64,000 bases of DNA from Kaistia dalseonensis (GCF_030814715.1 NZ_JAUSVO010000004.1:1-64000); one strand, 5' to 3'; shown: positions 9,659-18,881, counted from the first letter of the stretch. Notes: generated by a model from the sequence alone, not told the origin. Numbers and translations are program-made.

Positions 9659-10270
9659 TCAATCCGGTCGGCGGCCCGCCTTCTGCTCGTCCGAAATCGC
9701 CGTCGCGGCTTCGCCTTCGACACCCGTCATGATGCCGCCGGCGTCGGCCGGATAGCCCGCGGATCGCCGTTCCCGGGCCTTTGCCGCGAAATAGGCCGTC
9801 GTCCAGCCGAAGCGCTCGCTCGTCGCAGGGAGCCCGACGGAGGTGGCGATCGACGCCATACCGATCGGCTTGCCCGCGCACCCCCAACTGCCCTCGGTCA
9901 CCTCTTCGATGACTGTCAGGATGCTCTTTCCGGTCTCTGCCGTGTTCGGGGGTCTCTTGACGTCGAGAATGGCCTGGCCGACGAGAGCGTGGACCTCGTT
10001 CTTGTGATCCGTATTCATGTATCCCTCGGGAATGAGGACGCGAACGAGGAAACGTCCGGGGGAGCGGACATAGGTGTCGTCGGTCTCTCCGCCGACCCAC
10101 CAATCATCCTTGGGCACCTCGCGGAAGATGACCCAGGCGAAGGCGCGTCCGCCGAAGGTATCGGCACCGCCCTCCATATCGATCATGACGGCAGTCAGGC
10201 GCCGGGCCAGATCGGCCTTCGCGACTGGCTCGAGATCTCCGGCATGATAGTGGACTTCCATGATCGGCAT
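9659..10270 (-). CDS. Tautomerase-superfamily-like protein
   Basis: A 203-residue protein starting MPIMEVHYHAG. After removal of Met this exposes the N-terminal proline used as general base by 4-oxalocrotonate tautomerase relatives. DLARRLTAVMIDMEG and AWVIFREVPKDDWWVGG follow the beta-alpha-beta order of the fold, and the length suggests two fused units, the second around TAETGKSILTVIEEV. The start at 10270 is set by GGAG 7 nt upstream; the longer frame has no family similarity. It lies between a pirin-like and a cupin gene. Superfamily members isomerise or dehalogenate unsaturated acids from ring cleavage. The call is moderately firm; the substrate is unknown. Confidence 0.68.
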   Translation of the reverse strand: MPIMEVHYHAGDLEPVAKADLARRLTAVMIDMEGGADTFGGRAFAWVIFREVPKDDWWVGGETDDTYVRSPGRFLVRVLIPEGYMNTDHKNEVHALVGQAILDVKRPPNTAETGKSILTVIEEVTEGSWGCAGKPIGMASIATSVGLPATSERFGWTTAYFAAKARERRSAGYPADAGGIMTGVEGEAATAISDEQKAGRRPD

Positions 10271-10437
10271 GTCAGGCTCCTTCGCATTCGAAAGTTCCTG
10301 TAGCGGAGACGTCCCTCCCACAGGGTGATTTGCAGCGGGATCGGTTCGGGCAAGGCTCAATGCCGATGGAGACGTCCTCACCGGCCATGGCCCGCGCGAA
10401 AGCGGTCCCTCCGCCGGGGCAGCCCAGCCGTCCCGCT

Positions 10438-11241
10438 TCAGTGGCCGGCATGTTCGCTCTCCCATGTCTTGATGTTCGCCTCGTCGATCATGATCGTCTC
10501 GACGATAAGGATGTCGCTGTCGTCGTCGAGGATATCGATGTCGACCGCCGCGACGCCCGAAAGGCCCATGCTGTCGCGGTAGCCCAGTTCCTCACCGGCG
10601 CAGCCGATCCGACCCTCGCGGACGAAGACATAGGCGCCATGCGAGGCGGTCCGCGGCGCGTAGCGGAAGCTGCGCCCCCTGTCGGCGATCAGTCGTGAAA
10701 CGCGAAGATCCTGCGGGATCGGCAGCGCGCCGTCTCCGTCGCCGACCAGCATCACAATCTCGTTGCGGCGGCGGCGGAAATCGAAATGGCCGCGATGATA
10801 GGCCGGCGGCAGATAGAGCTGCTCCGGCATCACCCAGAGATAGATCGCCTGCATGTCCTCGGTGGTGATGGAAAGCTCGGAATGCTTGCCGCCCGAGCCG
10901 GCCGAGAAGACGTAATAATCGCCTGCCCGAAGCTGGTCGACCATGCCCTCGCCCGCCGTGTTCACATGCGTGAGCTGACCGCCGAACACGAAGGCGCAGA
11001 TGGCGAAGTTGTGGTGAGGATGCATGTTGTAGCCGCAGCCGGCGCCGTGAAACACCTCGTCCCCGAAGACGCGGATGGTACCGAAGCCCGGGCGCCCGCC
11101 CTGATATTCATGGAAGTTGAAGCTCGAGGCCCTGGTGACGAAGCCGTCCGGGTGGCCGGCGATGTAGGAGGACCGCGACCCGTCGGACTTGATCAGGTCG
11201 TGACCGCGCTCCTCGTTGCGGAGGATGAAGGACTGGCTCAT
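10438..11241 (-). CDS. Pirin-like bicupin protein
   Basis: A 267-residue bicupin resembling pirins. The N-terminal half has FGTIRVFGDEVFHGAG, then YNMHPHHNFAICAFVFGGQLTHVN with the clustered histidines that bind iron in pirin, and AGDYYVFSAGSGGKHSE as second cupin motif. The C-terminal half is a degenerate cupin. Bacterial pirins include quercetinases and regulators of central metabolism. The start at 11241 is supported by AGGA about 9 nt upstream; a further in-frame ATG at 11271 would overlap the rubredoxin stop. It directly follows rubredoxin, and the pair is probably co-transcribed from the promoter near 11510. Confidence 0.78.
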   Translation of the reverse strand: MSQSFILRNEERGHDLIKSDGSRSSYIAGHPDGFVTRASSFNFHEYQGGRPGFGTIRVFGDEVFHGAGCGYNMHPHHNFAICAFVFGGQLTHVNTAGEGMVDQLRAGDYYVFSAGSGGKHSELSITTEDMQAIYLWVMPEQLYLPPAYHRGHFDFRRRRNEIVMLVGDGDGALPIPQDLRVSRLIADRGRSFRYAPRTASHGAYVFVREGRIGCAGEELGYRDSMGLSGVAAVDIDILDDDSDILIVETIMIDEANIKTWESEHAGH

Positions 11242-11267
11242 CGGTCTGGTTCCTTTCTGTTCGCCGC

Positions 11268-11486
11268 TCATGCATTCCGCGCCATATCGGCGCCGCCCGT
11301 GGCGTAGCCGATGACGATCATTTCGAAGAGGTGCTTGGGTGTGCCGCAATCGGGGCAGACCCAGTCGTCCGGAATGTCCGCCCAACGTGTGCCGGGCGCG
11401 ATGCCGTGCTCGGGCAGGCCGAGCATCTCGTCATAGGAAAAACCGCAGCCGAGACACATCAGCCGCTTGTAGGGTTCATCCGCCAT
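11268..11486 (-). CDS. Rubredoxin
   Basis: A 72-residue rubredoxin with both iron-binding knuckles, MCLGCGFSYDE and VCPDCGTPKHLFE, spaced as in the family. It carries one electron at the Fe(Cys)4 centre and usually serves an oxygenase or peroxide-reducing enzyme. It is the first gene of the minus-strand cluster, about 20 nt downstream of two GntR-type sites, which suggests it heads the induced transcript. The electron partner is not obvious in the window; the flavin monooxygenase here should not need one. Confidence 0.92.
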   Translation of the reverse strand: MADEPYKRLMCLGCGFSYDEMLGLPEHGIAPGTRWADIPDDWVCPDCGTPKHLFEMIVIGYATGGADMARNA

Positions 11487-11508
11487 TGTCGACTCCCTTA
11501 TGTAATGT

Positions 11509-11541
11509 GTAACGCGCTACTATTGATGTGTGACGCACTAC
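11509..11541. promoter_or_regulatory. Two GntR-type operator half-palindromes before rubredoxin
   Basis: GTAACGCGCTAC (11509-11520) and GTGACGCACTAC (11530-11541) lie 21 bp apart, about two helical turns, just upstream of the rubredoxin start. The first is the exact reverse complement of the site in front of the nearby gntR gene. The GT-N8-AC form fits FadR/FCD-type GntR operators. Confidence 0.7.
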
Positions 11542-11733
11542 TATCGACAGGCGAGACGGAATGCAAGCGGATTTCGTATCGATCGCCCGAACGCAGCGCT
11601 GTTCTCCGCCCGGAGGCTTGCAAGCGGCGTCCCGGACTGCACACGAAAGGAGCCGAACGCGATCACCGCCTCGGTGGAAGTCCGGTGGCCAATGGTGTGC
11701 TTCTGGATCTGGAGAGGTTCGGGCTCGGGTAGG

Positions 11734-12444
11734 CTACTGCTTGTAGCCGCTCAGCCCGCCAGGCGACGGCGGACCGTCACCGCGCGAGACGCCCAGCAGG
11801 GCCTGCGTGAAGATCGGTTGCCACGACCGGATATGGTGACGCATGAGCGTCTTGAGGCCTTCGGTGTCGCCGATCTCCGCGAGATCGAGGATCTTGTAGT
11901 GTTCGTCGACTGAATCTCGCTGCCGCTCCAGTCCTGGATCGGAGGAGATGCCGTAAAGACGCATCTTGTCTCGGAATGCCATGACGGATTCGGTCAGGAG
12001 TTCGTTGTCCGCGGCTTCCACGAAGGCCTGGTGAAACTGCCGGTCTGCCTCGAGATAGCCCGCGACGTCACCGGCCTCGACCGCACGGGCGACGGCGCCG
12101 GCCAGGGCGCGCGCTTGGGTCAGATCCTTCCTGCGCTTGAGCGCCACAACCTCCGCCGCATAGACCTCCAGCAGTTCGCGCATGTCGAACAGGTCGCGCA
12201 ACTGGGCCAATGTGGGCGTCACCACCTTGAAGCCGCGATTGCGAAGCGGCTCGATCAATCCGGCGCGCGCCAGTTCCAGCAGCGCTTCCCGAACCGGAGT
12301 GGTCGAGACGCCAAGCGCGGCCGCTAGGCTGGGAACCGAATACATTGTGCCGGGGGCACTCTGTCCCGAGATGATCTCGGATCGCACCTGCTGCAGCACC
12401 TGTTCGCGGAGATTGCCGTCGGACGGCCGTTCAATCGTGGTCAT
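11734..12444 (-). CDS. GntR family (FCD) transcriptional regulator
   Basis: A 236-residue regulator. An N-terminal winged helix (about residues 10-75) includes LREQVLQQVRSEIISG, PSLAAALGVSTTPVREALLELARAGLI and RGFKVV. The all-helical FCD effector domain (about 80-220) includes DLFDMRELLEVYAAEVVA and HYKILDLAEIGD. FCD domains usually bind a carboxylic acid, often through a metal held by histidines such as RHH near the end. I chose ATG 12444 because a 12-bp operator lies directly upstream and the longer frame reads across it. It is divergent from the AtoE transporter and probably represses itself, the transporter and the rubredoxin-led cluster until the pathway acid is present. Confidence 0.88.
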   Translation of the reverse strand: MTTIERPSDGNLREQVLQQVRSEIISGQSAPGTMYSVPSLAAALGVSTTPVREALLELARAGLIEPLRNRGFKVVTPTLAQLRDLFDMRELLEVYAAEVVALKRRKDLTQARALAGAVARAVEAGDVAGYLEADRQFHQAFVEAADNELLTESVMAFRDKMRLYGISSDPGLERQRDSVDEHYKILDLAEIGDTEGLKTLMRHHIRSWQPIFTQALLGVSRGDGPPSPGGLSGYKQ

Positions 12445-12453
12445 GAACGCTAT

Positions 12454-12465
12454 GTAGCGCGTTAC
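12454..12465. promoter_or_regulatory. GntR operator in the gntR/atoE divergent region
   Basis: GTAGCGCGTTAC, the exact reverse complement of the site at 11509-11520, ends 10 nt before the gntR start codon. Binding here would give autoregulation and could also cover the divergent transporter promoter. Confidence 0.7.
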
Positions 12466-12539
12466 CGCGGCAAAATCAAAGGCGCCTTGCAGATGCGGGT
12501 AAAACGACAAAGAATGATACGTTGGGTTGCGGGGGCGAC

Positions 12540-13946
12540 ATGGACGATCGGGATGAACCGCGCGGGCGGATGGTTGCTGCACTGTCTGCCCGTCTGATTG
12601 CATTGACGAGCCGTTGGTATCCCGATGCCTATGTCTTCGCGCTCGGCGTCGTCGTGCTGGTCGCGATCGCCGCCATGCTGCATGGCGCCTCTCCCTTGGC
12701 GGTCAGCATCGCGTTTGGAAACGGGTTCTGGTCCCTCGCGCCGTTCACGCTTCAGATGGCCTATGTCGCCATCGGCGGATTTGTGGTTGCCACATCCCTG
12801 CCTGCGGCAAAGTTGATGCGCCGCGTCGCCCGGCAGCCCTCCAGCGGCCGCTCGGCCATCGTGTGGGTCGGGCTGATCAGCATCGGCCTGTCGCTCGTCA
12901 ATTGGGGGCTGAGCCTGATCTTCTCCGGGCTCCTGGTGCGCGAGCTGGCGCGGCGATCCGATATCCGCCTCGACTATCGCGCCGCCGGTGCAGCCGCCTA
13001 TCTCGGGCTCGGTTGCGGTTTCACGCTGGGTCTCAGTTCCTCGGCCGCCCAACTGCAGGCGAACGCGGCCAGCATTCCCGCCTCGCTCATGTCGATCACC
13101 GGCGTCATCGGCTTTTCGCAAACCATCTTCACCTGGCAGAACGGATTGACGATTGCCGTCGTCGCGGCGGTGTCCGCCGCCGTCTGCTATCTCACCGCGC
13201 CTTGCCCCGGCAACCTTCGCACGGCGAGCGACCTCGGCATCGATCTCTCGACCATCGAGCCCGCGATCGCCAAGGACCGGCATCCTGCCGATCGCCTCGC
13301 CGATAGTCCGCTTCTGACGCTTCTGGTCGTGGCACTCGGTGCCGGCTGGATTGTCGACCGTTTTGCCTCCGGCAATCCGATCCAGCATCTATCCGGCCTC
13401 GAAACCTATAATTTCGTCTTCCTTCTGTTCGGGATCCTGCTGCATTGGCGGCCGAGTAATCTGGCACAGGCCTTTGCCAAGGCCGTTCCAAGCGTCTCGG
13501 GCGTGTTGCTGCAATTCCCTTTCTACGCGGGCATTGCAGCGATCTTGACCGTGCCGCGCAACGCGGCCGGTCATACGCTCAGCGACTCCATTGCGTCCCT
13601 CTTCATCGGTGCATCGTCCGGGCCCGTCAGCTTCTCGGTCGTCGTCGGGGTCTATTCGGCCTTTCTGGGCCTCTTCATCCCGTCTGCCGGCGGCAAGTGG
13701 ATCATCGAGGCGCCCTATGTGGCGACTGCAGCGAACGCCTTGGGCGCCCATCTGGGCTGGACCGTGATGATCTACAACATCACCGAAACGCTGCCGAACT
13801 TCGTCAATCCGTTCTGGATGTTGCCGCTGCTCGGGATACTGGGTCTACGCGCGAAGGACCTCGTCGGATATACGGCGGCGCAGTTCGTCGTCCATTTTCC
13901 GATCGCCCTGGTGCTGGGTGCGGTTCTGATGACGACATTCAATTAG
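12540..13946 (+). CDS. AtoE-family short-chain fatty acid transporter
   Basis: A 468-residue polytopic membrane protein of the AtoE/TIGR00366 family. Typical segments are SRWYPDAYVFALGVVVLVAIAA, FGNGFWSLAPFTLQMAYVA, INWGLSLIFSG-like SLVNWGLSLIFSGLLVREL, and a final block with GGKWIIEAPYV. About 12 hydrophobic segments span the protein. AtoE imports short-chain acids such as acetoacetate or butyrate. The ATG at 12540 follows a G-rich tract; a TTG at 12522 and an ATG at 12570 are other possible starts. It is divergent from the GntR regulator with a shared operator region, so it probably brings in the acid that the minus-strand cluster degrades. Confidence 0.86.
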   Translation: MDDRDEPRGRMVAALSARLIALTSRWYPDAYVFALGVVVLVAIAAMLHGASPLAVSIAFGNGFWSLAPFTLQMAYVAIGGFVVATSLPAAKLMRRVARQPSSGRSAIVWVGLISIGLSLVNWGLSLIFSGLLVRELARRSDIRLDYRAAGAAAYLGLGCGFTLGLSSSAAQLQANAASIPASLMSITGVIGFSQTIFTWQNGLTIAVVAAVSAAVCYLTAPCPGNLRTASDLGIDLSTIEPAIAKDRHPADRLADSPLLTLLVVALGAGWIVDRFASGNPIQHLSGLETYNFVFLLFGILLHWRPSNLAQAFAKAVPSVSGVLLQFPFYAGIAAILTVPRNAAGHTLSDSIASLFIGASSGPVSFSVVVGVYSAFLGLFIPSAGGKWIIEAPYVATAANALGAHLGWTVMIYNITETLPNFVNPFWMLPLLGILGLRAKDLVGYTAAQFVVHFPIALVLGAVLMTTFN

Positions 13947-14103
13947 GCGCCCGCAGTACTGCAAGATCGAAGTCCCTAGGAAAGACGACGCTCCATTGCC
14001 TGACGGTGCAACCCGCAGGCAATAGTCTCACCCCCGCCGCAATCGTTCCATTGAACCGCAGAAAAGCCTCTGGCAATTTCGTTTCCTGGCATGGGAGCTG
14101 ACA

Positions 14104-15267
14104 GTGGTCGATATCGAGCGTGATCTCGCCGATTGCGTTGGAGCCATCTATCAGGCCGGCTCCGGAGACGGCAGCTGGCTTGAAGTGGGCGAGCGCATCT
14201 GCCGGCTTCTTAACGCGCAGCGGGCATTGCTCACCCTCGGCGAACCGGGCGGCCCGAGCAATCTCCTGATGCCTTCAGACGGCAGCGAGGTCGCCTATGC
14301 CGCTCATTTCCATACGGCCGACCCCTATGCCGCTCAGGCGCGCCGCGATTTCGCCGAGGCGCGCGACCATCATCTGGGAAACGCGAAGCTCGGTGCCGAG
14401 CTGGTCGCCGAAAGCGATTTCCTGCGCAGCGAGTATTATTCTGATTTCGCCCGCCACCATGAGCGCCGCCATATGATCGGTGGCATGGCTGGCCTCACGG
14501 AGGCCACGCCGGTTCTGGTCTTCCGCGGCGAGAGGGCGGGCGCGTTCGACATGACCCATGTTCGTCTGCTGCGCATGCTGATGCCGCATGTGCAGCGCGG
14601 CATCGAGCTGCGCCAGCGCCTCGGGCGCCAGACGCAGTCGGTTTCCCTGACGCGGGCTGTGCTGGACGGGCTCACCGTGGGGGTGGGCATCGTCGATGCG
14701 GGACTGAAGATCCATTTCATCAACGACATGGCCCACCGGCACATCGCCGGCTCCCATTCCGGGCTCGTCGTCGTGCGCTCGGGCCTCCCTGTGGGGAGCG
14801 CTGTCCATCTCGGCGCGATGGGCCGGGAAGAGGCTGGCAGGCTCCGTCGCCTCGTGCTCTCCGCCACCTCGGGAGGTGCCGGTGGCGCGATGCGCATGGA
14901 AGGCCGAGACGGTTCGATGCTGGCCGTGATGGTCGCGCCGGCGCCGCCCGGCCTTGCCAGCGATGTCAGGGGAAGCGAAACCGGCGAGGCTCTTGCCATC
15001 ATCATCTTGCGGCCGCTCGACCGCAGGGTGTCGCCGCGAATGGACGTCCTGTGCGAACTGTTCGACTTCAGCCGGGCCGAGGCCGAGGTCGCCATTGCCC
15101 TTTCCGGGGGCGCGAGCGCGGAGGAAGTCGCGCGCAAGCGCGGCGTGTCTCTCATGACCGTCCGCAGCCAGGTCCGTGCCATTCTCGGCAAATCGGAATC
15201 GGAGAACCTCAGGGATTTCGAGCAGACCATGGCGACGCTTGCCGGGCTCGAACTACGGTTCGGCTAG
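14104..15267 (+). CDS. LuxR-type helix-turn-helix regulator
   Basis: A 387-residue protein starting with GTG, preceded by GGGAG. The C-terminal LuxR/GerE-type DNA-binding domain is the last 65 residues: LFDFSRAEAEVAIALSGGASAEEVARKRGVSLMTVRSQVRAILGK. The N-terminal 320 residues are not a phosphoreceiver; they resemble the PAS/GAF-like sensory part of solitary LuxR regulators, with VLDGLTVGVGIVDAGLKIHFIND reading as a PAS core around residues 190-215. There is no acyl-homoserine lactone synthase nearby. It lies between the transporter and a PLP decarboxylase. It is a possible reader of the 20-bp dyads in the catabolic cluster, but that is speculation. Confidence 0.82.
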   Translation: MVDIERDLADCVGAIYQAGSGDGSWLEVGERICRLLNAQRALLTLGEPGGPSNLLMPSDGSEVAYAAHFHTADPYAAQARRDFAEARDHHLGNAKLGAELVAESDFLRSEYYSDFARHHERRHMIGGMAGLTEATPVLVFRGERAGAFDMTHVRLLRMLMPHVQRGIELRQRLGRQTQSVSLTRAVLDGLTVGVGIVDAGLKIHFINDMAHRHIAGSHSGLVVVRSGLPVGSAVHLGAMGREEAGRLRRLVLSATSGGAGGAMRMEGRDGSMLAVMVAPAPPGLASDVRGSETGEALAIIILRPLDRRVSPRMDVLCELFDFSRAEAEVAIALSGGASAEEVARKRGVSLMTVRSQVRAILGKSESENLRDFEQTMATLAGLELRFG

Positions 15268-15711
15268 CCTCCCTTCTGCCGCTCGCCGGTCTCGTCTCCT
15301 GGGCGCTGGAGGATTTGCCGCCGGATTTCGCCGCACGGTGGATGTCGGCTGATGTGAGCCCAACTGCCAGCAGCCGGTCCTGGTGCGTGCGCCTTGCCCT
15401 CCATCAGGCGCCCGTCGATCGCGCCGACACCCTCATCCACAAGCATCGCGCGCTCTATCGGAAATAAGTTCAACGCGCGCTCCGGCTGCCCGTGTGAACA
15501 GGCTGCGCAACGTGCTCGCCTCACCGAACCGTCCACCCTGCCTGGTCGAGGCTCGACTTGCCTCAGGCAAAGCGAAGTCGTTCGACGCGCCCGTGATCGT
15601 CTCGCGGCAGGCGGCCCGGCACCTCTGCCACACCGGCAGATGATCTGACCTGGTTGTTGCGGTATTCTCCGGTCAAGCAGTTCACCTCCCGAGCGTCGGT
15701 GGAGCGATGAC
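15268..15711. other. 444-nt gap with no convincing gene
   Basis: Short frames exist on both strands but none has a recognisable domain, good start context or sensible composition. The last stretch before 15712 should hold the promoter of the decarboxylase gene. A decayed gene cannot be excluded. Confidence 0.5.
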
Positions 15712-17091
15712 ATGCGCGCACTGGAAATACCTGATCCCGAACTCGCTAGCCTGGTATCGGAGGCGGCGAAGCTCGCCACGGATTATTGGGCCTCTCTGGA
15801 GGCGCGGCCGGCCTATCCAGTGACGAGCGGCGGGGAAACATCGCGACTCTTCGACCGTGCTTGGCCCGACGAAGGTCGCGGTCGTGCGGTTCTGGACGAC
15901 TTCAGCGCGATAGCGGAGCATGTCCGGCCGTGTACGGGTCGCTTCTTCGGATATGTCGCGGGCTCGGGCGAAGCTGTCGGCGCCATCGGCGATTTTCTGG
16001 CGTCGGTTCTCAATCAGAACAGCACGTCCTGGCGTTCGGCCCCGGCCGCGATCGCTATCGAACGTGTCGTGGTCGGCTGGCTCGCGGAAGCGGTCGGATG
16101 TGGCGGTTTTGCAGGAAGTCTGTGCGGAGGCGGCTCAACGGCCAACCTCATGGGCTTGGCGATCGCGCGCGAGAGCCTGTTGCCCGCCAATGAGGACGGC
16201 GCACGGCCCGGCATCGTCTATGTGTCCGAACAGGCGCATATGTCGATCGCCAAGGCCGTCTCTCTGCTCGGCCTTGGTCGCAACAACCTTCGCCTGATTT
16301 CGGTAGATGAGAATTTTCGCTTGCGCACCGACGCACTGCGAGACGCCATTGCGCGCGACCGCGATGCAGGCAAGACGCCCCTGGCGATCGTCGCCAGCGC
16401 TGGCACGGTTGCCACCGGCGCGATCGATCCACTGCGAGATCTCGCGGAGATCGCCAAGATGGAGGGGCTTTGGCTCCATGTCGACGGCGCGTTCGGCGTC
16501 ATGGCCGCGCTGGCTGTGCCGGAGATGTTCGACGGGCTGTCTCTCGCCGACTCGATCGCCCTTGACGCTCATAAATGGCTCTATCAACCGATCGATTGCA
16601 GCTGCCTGCTGTATCGCGAGCGCGATGCGGCGCGAAATGCCTTCTCGCATAGCGGAGACTACGTCAAGATTTTCAACCAAGATCCGGAAGAGGTCTTTGC
16701 CTTCTTCGAGGAATCGATCGAACTGACCCGGCGATTCCGCGCCTTGAAGCTCTGGATGTCGCTGCAATATCATGGCCGATATGCCTACCGCGAGGCGATA
16801 ATCCGTGATCTTCGGCACGCGCAGTTGCTTGACAATGCTGTCCGCGCGCATCCACAACTTGAACTCTTGGCACCGGTCCCCTTGAGCGCCGTTTGTTTTC
16901 GCCATCGCATCAAGAACAATGAGGCGATTCTGAAACGCGTGATCGCACGGGGACGCGTATATCTTTCCAATGCGACCATCCATGGTCGCTTCGCGTTGCG
17001 CGCCTGCTTCGTCAATCATCGGACGACGCCTCAGGACGTTGACGAGATCATTCATGAAGTCATTGCCGCTGCAGACGAATTGAACGCCTGA
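15712..17091 (+). CDS. PLP-dependent group II amino acid decarboxylase
   Basis: A 459-residue fold-type I PLP enzyme of the aromatic-amino-acid/glutamate decarboxylase family. The PLP lysine is about residue 288 in ALDAHKWLYQPIDCSCLLYR, the aspartate holding the pyridine nitrogen is in WLHVDGAFG near 258, and the ring-stacking histidine is in SEQAHMSIAKA near 176. FGYVAGSGEAVGAIGDFLAS near residue 79 forms the substrate pocket. Relatives make tryptamine, tyramine or diamines from the amino acid. It is a single gene, with a hairpin-rich gap after it and a convergent Tat-exported AstE/AspA protein. The substrate is not assignable; an aryl amino acid is likely from the family. Confidence 0.85.
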   Translation: MRALEIPDPELASLVSEAAKLATDYWASLEARPAYPVTSGGETSRLFDRAWPDEGRGRAVLDDFSAIAEHVRPCTGRFFGYVAGSGEAVGAIGDFLASVLNQNSTSWRSAPAAIAIERVVVGWLAEAVGCGGFAGSLCGGGSTANLMGLAIARESLLPANEDGARPGIVYVSEQAHMSIAKAVSLLGLGRNNLRLISVDENFRLRTDALRDAIARDRDAGKTPLAIVASAGTVATGAIDPLRDLAEIAKMEGLWLHVDGAFGVMAALAVPEMFDGLSLADSIALDAHKWLYQPIDCSCLLYRERDAARNAFSHSGDYVKIFNQDPEEVFAFFEESIELTRRFRALKLWMSLQYHGRYAYREAIIRDLRHAQLLDNAVRAHPQLELLAPVPLSAVCFRHRIKNNEAILKRVIARGRVYLSNATIHGRFALRACFVNHRTTPQDVDEIIHEVIAAADELNA

Positions 17092-17391
17092 CAATCCGGC
17101 TGCGAGCCTGCCTTCCCAAGCCGCGACCACGGTTGCAGCGGTTGGCCCGGACGATCGGGCCGGGCGACGAAGCGATCATGATCAGGAAAGGCACGAGCGG
17201 TTGGCCGATGCGTCGACATCCGCGGGGGCTCGGGCATTGAGCAAGTCGGATCAGCGGTGCGGCGTTCCGAGGCCGACCGCCCGGGCGTCCTCGGCTTCGC
17301 AGACTCTGCGCATGCGTCGCGTTTGGCGTCGCCCGGAGGAAAGCGCCAAACGCCAGACGCCAAGCGCCAAGCGCTACCAAGCGCCGGACGA
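17092..17391. repeat. 300-nt gap with inverted repeat and short imperfect tandem repeats
   Basis: GCGTTTGGCG (17319-17328) and CGCCAAACGC (17344-17353) form a perfect 10-bp inverted repeat with a 15-nt loop. From 17343 to 17390 the sequence is a run of imperfect copies of GCGCCAA/ACGCCAG. It lies between convergent genes and could act as a two-way terminator, though there is no T-run. No gene is supported. Confidence 0.55.
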
Positions 17392-18591
17392 CTATTCGGG
17401 ATAGGTCTCGATGCGGCCGGGTGCATCCCCATGGAAAAGGATGAATGCCAGCGGGTTGCCGGGCTCGGCCATCGCATCGCTGCGCTGGCCCGTCACCACG
17501 CCGGCCACGCCGCTGGTGTATTCGGCAACCACCTCACCGAAACTGTTGCGCTGGACCGCGACCCTCTGTCCGGGCGCGACCCTGTCATTGAGCCCCACCA
17601 GATGCTCGACGAGACCGCCCTCGGTCGCCAGGATCGGAAACGCGCTGTTGCCGACAAAGACATTCGCGTCCTTGCCCGTGCGTCCCATCGGGCCGGCCAC
17701 GATGCCGTAGTGCTTGAGCACGTTCATCGTGCCTTCCACGAACAGCGCGATCATGTCGGGATCGAGAATGCGCGCGGCGCCAATCTCCGGCGTGAAAGCC
17801 GGGATTCCCTCGTCCATGAAAGCGTTGTGCAGGACACCCGGATAGACGTGATTGTCGAAGATCTGGTCGACGGGATAAAGCTCCACCATCGCCCTGACCT
17901 CCGGCACATCCATGCCACCGATATTGAAGGCCGCAACGTCGAACCCCGTCGTCCCGGTATGGAAATCGATCGCGGCATCAGCGTTCGGCCGCAGCAGATG
18001 GTTGAACAGCAGCCCGGCGTGTCGGCTCGGGGCGGTCAGGCCGTTCTCATTGCCGGGCCATTCGCGGTTCAGGTCGATCAGATCGGCGCCCCTGCCAAAA
18101 TTCGGCCAGCGGCGTTGCATGCCTTCCATGGCCGCGCGGGCGACGTCTGTCGCGGCCATCACCGTGCCCGACATCTGCGCGGGATCGAGCTGGTTCATCA
18201 CGGACTGGACCGTGTGCACGGAACTCATCTCGTCGCCATGCACGCCGCTGACCAGAACGACGCGCTTGCCCGGCTTCGCGCCCTTCGCGACCACGACTGA
18301 CACATACCAGTGCTGTCCGGTCGGCATCTCGACGCCCTGGAAATAAAGCAGATGCGTCCGACCCGGCTCCAGATCGCCGACATCAAGCGCGCTGACGACC
18401 TTCTTCCCCTGGATGATATCGCCCGTATAGACCGTCGCCGAAGCGGTGCCGGGCGCTATATCCGCGGCCGCCGGTTCCCCGGCATTGGCGACGCTGGCAT
18501 AGGCTGTGGGCGCCGCCGATGCGCCGATGGTTGCGACGGACGCGATCATGAAGTCTCGGCGACCGAGCGGCTTGTCCGGCTTGTTCGACAT
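17392..18591 (-). CDS. Tat-exported AstE/AspA (M14-like) family protein
   Basis: A 399-residue protein. The N-terminus carries a twin-arginine signal, PLGRRDFMIASVATIG, with a hydrophobic stretch up to about residue 32, so it is folded before export. The mature part is a succinylglutamate desuccinylase/aspartoacylase domain: VLVSGVHGDEMS supplies the HxxE zinc ligands, DLNREWPGNENG is the substrate arginine segment, and AIDFHTGTTGFD holds the third zinc ligand. The C-terminal part is a beta domain (NSFGEVVAEYTSGVAGVV). Relatives remove acyl groups from amino acids or act as carboxypeptidases. The start at 18591 has AAGGGA 8 nt upstream. The substrate is unknown; it acts in the periplasm. Confidence 0.82.
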   Translation of the reverse strand: MSNKPDKPLGRRDFMIASVATIGASAAPTAYASVANAGEPAAADIAPGTASATVYTGDIIQGKKVVSALDVGDLEPGRTHLLYFQGVEMPTGQHWYVSVVVAKGAKPGKRVVLVSGVHGDEMSSVHTVQSVMNQLDPAQMSGTVMAATDVARAAMEGMQRRWPNFGRGADLIDLNREWPGNENGLTAPSRHAGLLFNHLLRPNADAAIDFHTGTTGFDVAAFNIGGMDVPEVRAMVELYPVDQIFDNHVYPGVLHNAFMDEGIPAFTPEIGAARILDPDMIALFVEGTMNVLKHYGIVAGPMGRTGKDANVFVGNSAFPILATEGGLVEHLVGLNDRVAPGQRVAVQRNSFGEVVAEYTSGVAGVVTGQRSDAMAEPGNPLAFILFHGDAPGRIETYPE

Positions 18592-18806
18592 GTCAGAGAT
18601 CCCTTTCGGAGCGATCGCCCGTAGCGACCATCTGCCGGCCGCCCCAAAGATCCGGACAACTATGGTCCGTTGCTGGCGGCGGTCAGGTTGGCAAGGATAC
18701 CTCATCCTGCCGGCCCATTTCGAGCCGCCTTGCAGGGCGATATGAAGGCAAGGGTGGAAAGAGCCCTTGAAAAATCAAAAGCCTCAATGAAATCAACGGG
18801 AAAGAA

Positions 18807-18881
<75 letters not shown>

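Noticed and set aside
10305-10377. GGAGACGTCC direct repeat (10305-10314 and 10368-10377) before the tautomerase gene
   Set aside because: Only 10 bp, 63 bp apart, no symmetry, and one copy overlaps a normal ribosome-site-like run; too weak to call a site.
15264-15779. Minus-strand frame of 171 codons after the LuxR gene
   Set aside because: No domain, low-complexity Arg/Pro/Gly composition, and it overlaps the start of the decarboxylase gene.
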